DNA from: a bacterium
Lineage (GTDB): Bacteria > Patescibacteria > JAEDAM01 > Absconditabacterales > Absconditicoccaceae
Direction: 5' to 3'
Assembly: GCA_030528665.1 (NCBI GenBank)
Contig: JAUMYK010000042.1
Span: forward strand, 1-6,594
DNA length: 6,594 bases
The notes under the pieces are model-generated. The model ran no database searches and was not told the origin of the DNA. It saw only the letters and a program-made list of their open reading frames with translations. Position numbers and translations under genes: made by a program. This document shows, one piece after another, positions 6,554 to 6,594 of the stretch. Numbering within the stretch: the first letter of the stretch is position 1; each line of letters starts with the position of its first letter.

Positions 6554-6594
6554 ATTTTTTAGTACTTTTTTGATAGGAAATGAGAAAGTCAAGT

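Noticed and set aside
5773..6594. tmRNA, RNase P RNA, SRP RNA or a tRNA
   Set aside because: The universal core motifs of each were sought on both strands and not found. GGGGCTGA near 5837 resembles a tmRNA end but has no matching partner or CCA end.
6580..6594. Plus-strand gene start (ATGAGAAAG) at the window edge
   Set aside because: Five codons only; AGGAA abuts the ATG too closely for a Shine-Dalgarno, and no promoter is evident.
1..6594. CRISPR arrays, insertion sequences or attachment sites
   Set aside because: No regularly spaced repeats, transposase motifs, terminal inverted repeats or tRNA-like sites were seen.

Overview
The window comes from an organism that reads UGA as glycine (genetic code 25), which points to the candidate phyla Absconditabacteria (SR1) or Gracilibacteria. 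With the standard code the minus strand looks like broken fragments. When TGA is read as Gly, four intact genes appear with no in-frame TAA or TAG, and each ends in TAA. They hold 24 in-frame TGA codons between them. Several fall on glycines conserved in well-known families, for example FAL-G-NAYP in the M29 aminopeptidase and W-G-EIPADFGRK in the RNase H. TGG is still used for Trp, so UGA is not Trp here. I cannot separate the two phyla from this sequence.

Layout, all genes on the minus strand and read from high to low coordinates. 6594-5773: a promoter (about 6553-6526), roughly 745 bases rich in small hairpins, and a rho-independent terminator (about 5801-5767). I recognise no gene in it. 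It is either an unidentified structured RNA or a small doubtful coding region (6404-6006). 5745-5718: promoter of the next unit. 5681-5073: RNase HI with an N-terminal viroplasmin-like domain. 5048-3924: a membrane-anchored HExxH zinc metallopeptidase, 24 bases downstream and probably in the same operon. 3923-3736: intergenic region with a promoter. 3735-1336: a 799-residue lipoprotein whose C-terminal domain carries the KPVIY motif seen in uncharacterised proteins of other small-genome bacteria. 1298-54: a complete M29 family aminopeptidase, 37 bases further downstream. 53-1: no supported gene.

Functional reading (inference): two envelope proteins, one a likely protease, sit beside a cytoplasmic aminopeptidase. 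That would suit a cell living by digesting and importing peptides from a host or prey. RNase HI is housekeeping. None of the four start codons has a convincing Shine-Dalgarno sequence, and the three best promoters share a 16-base spacer.
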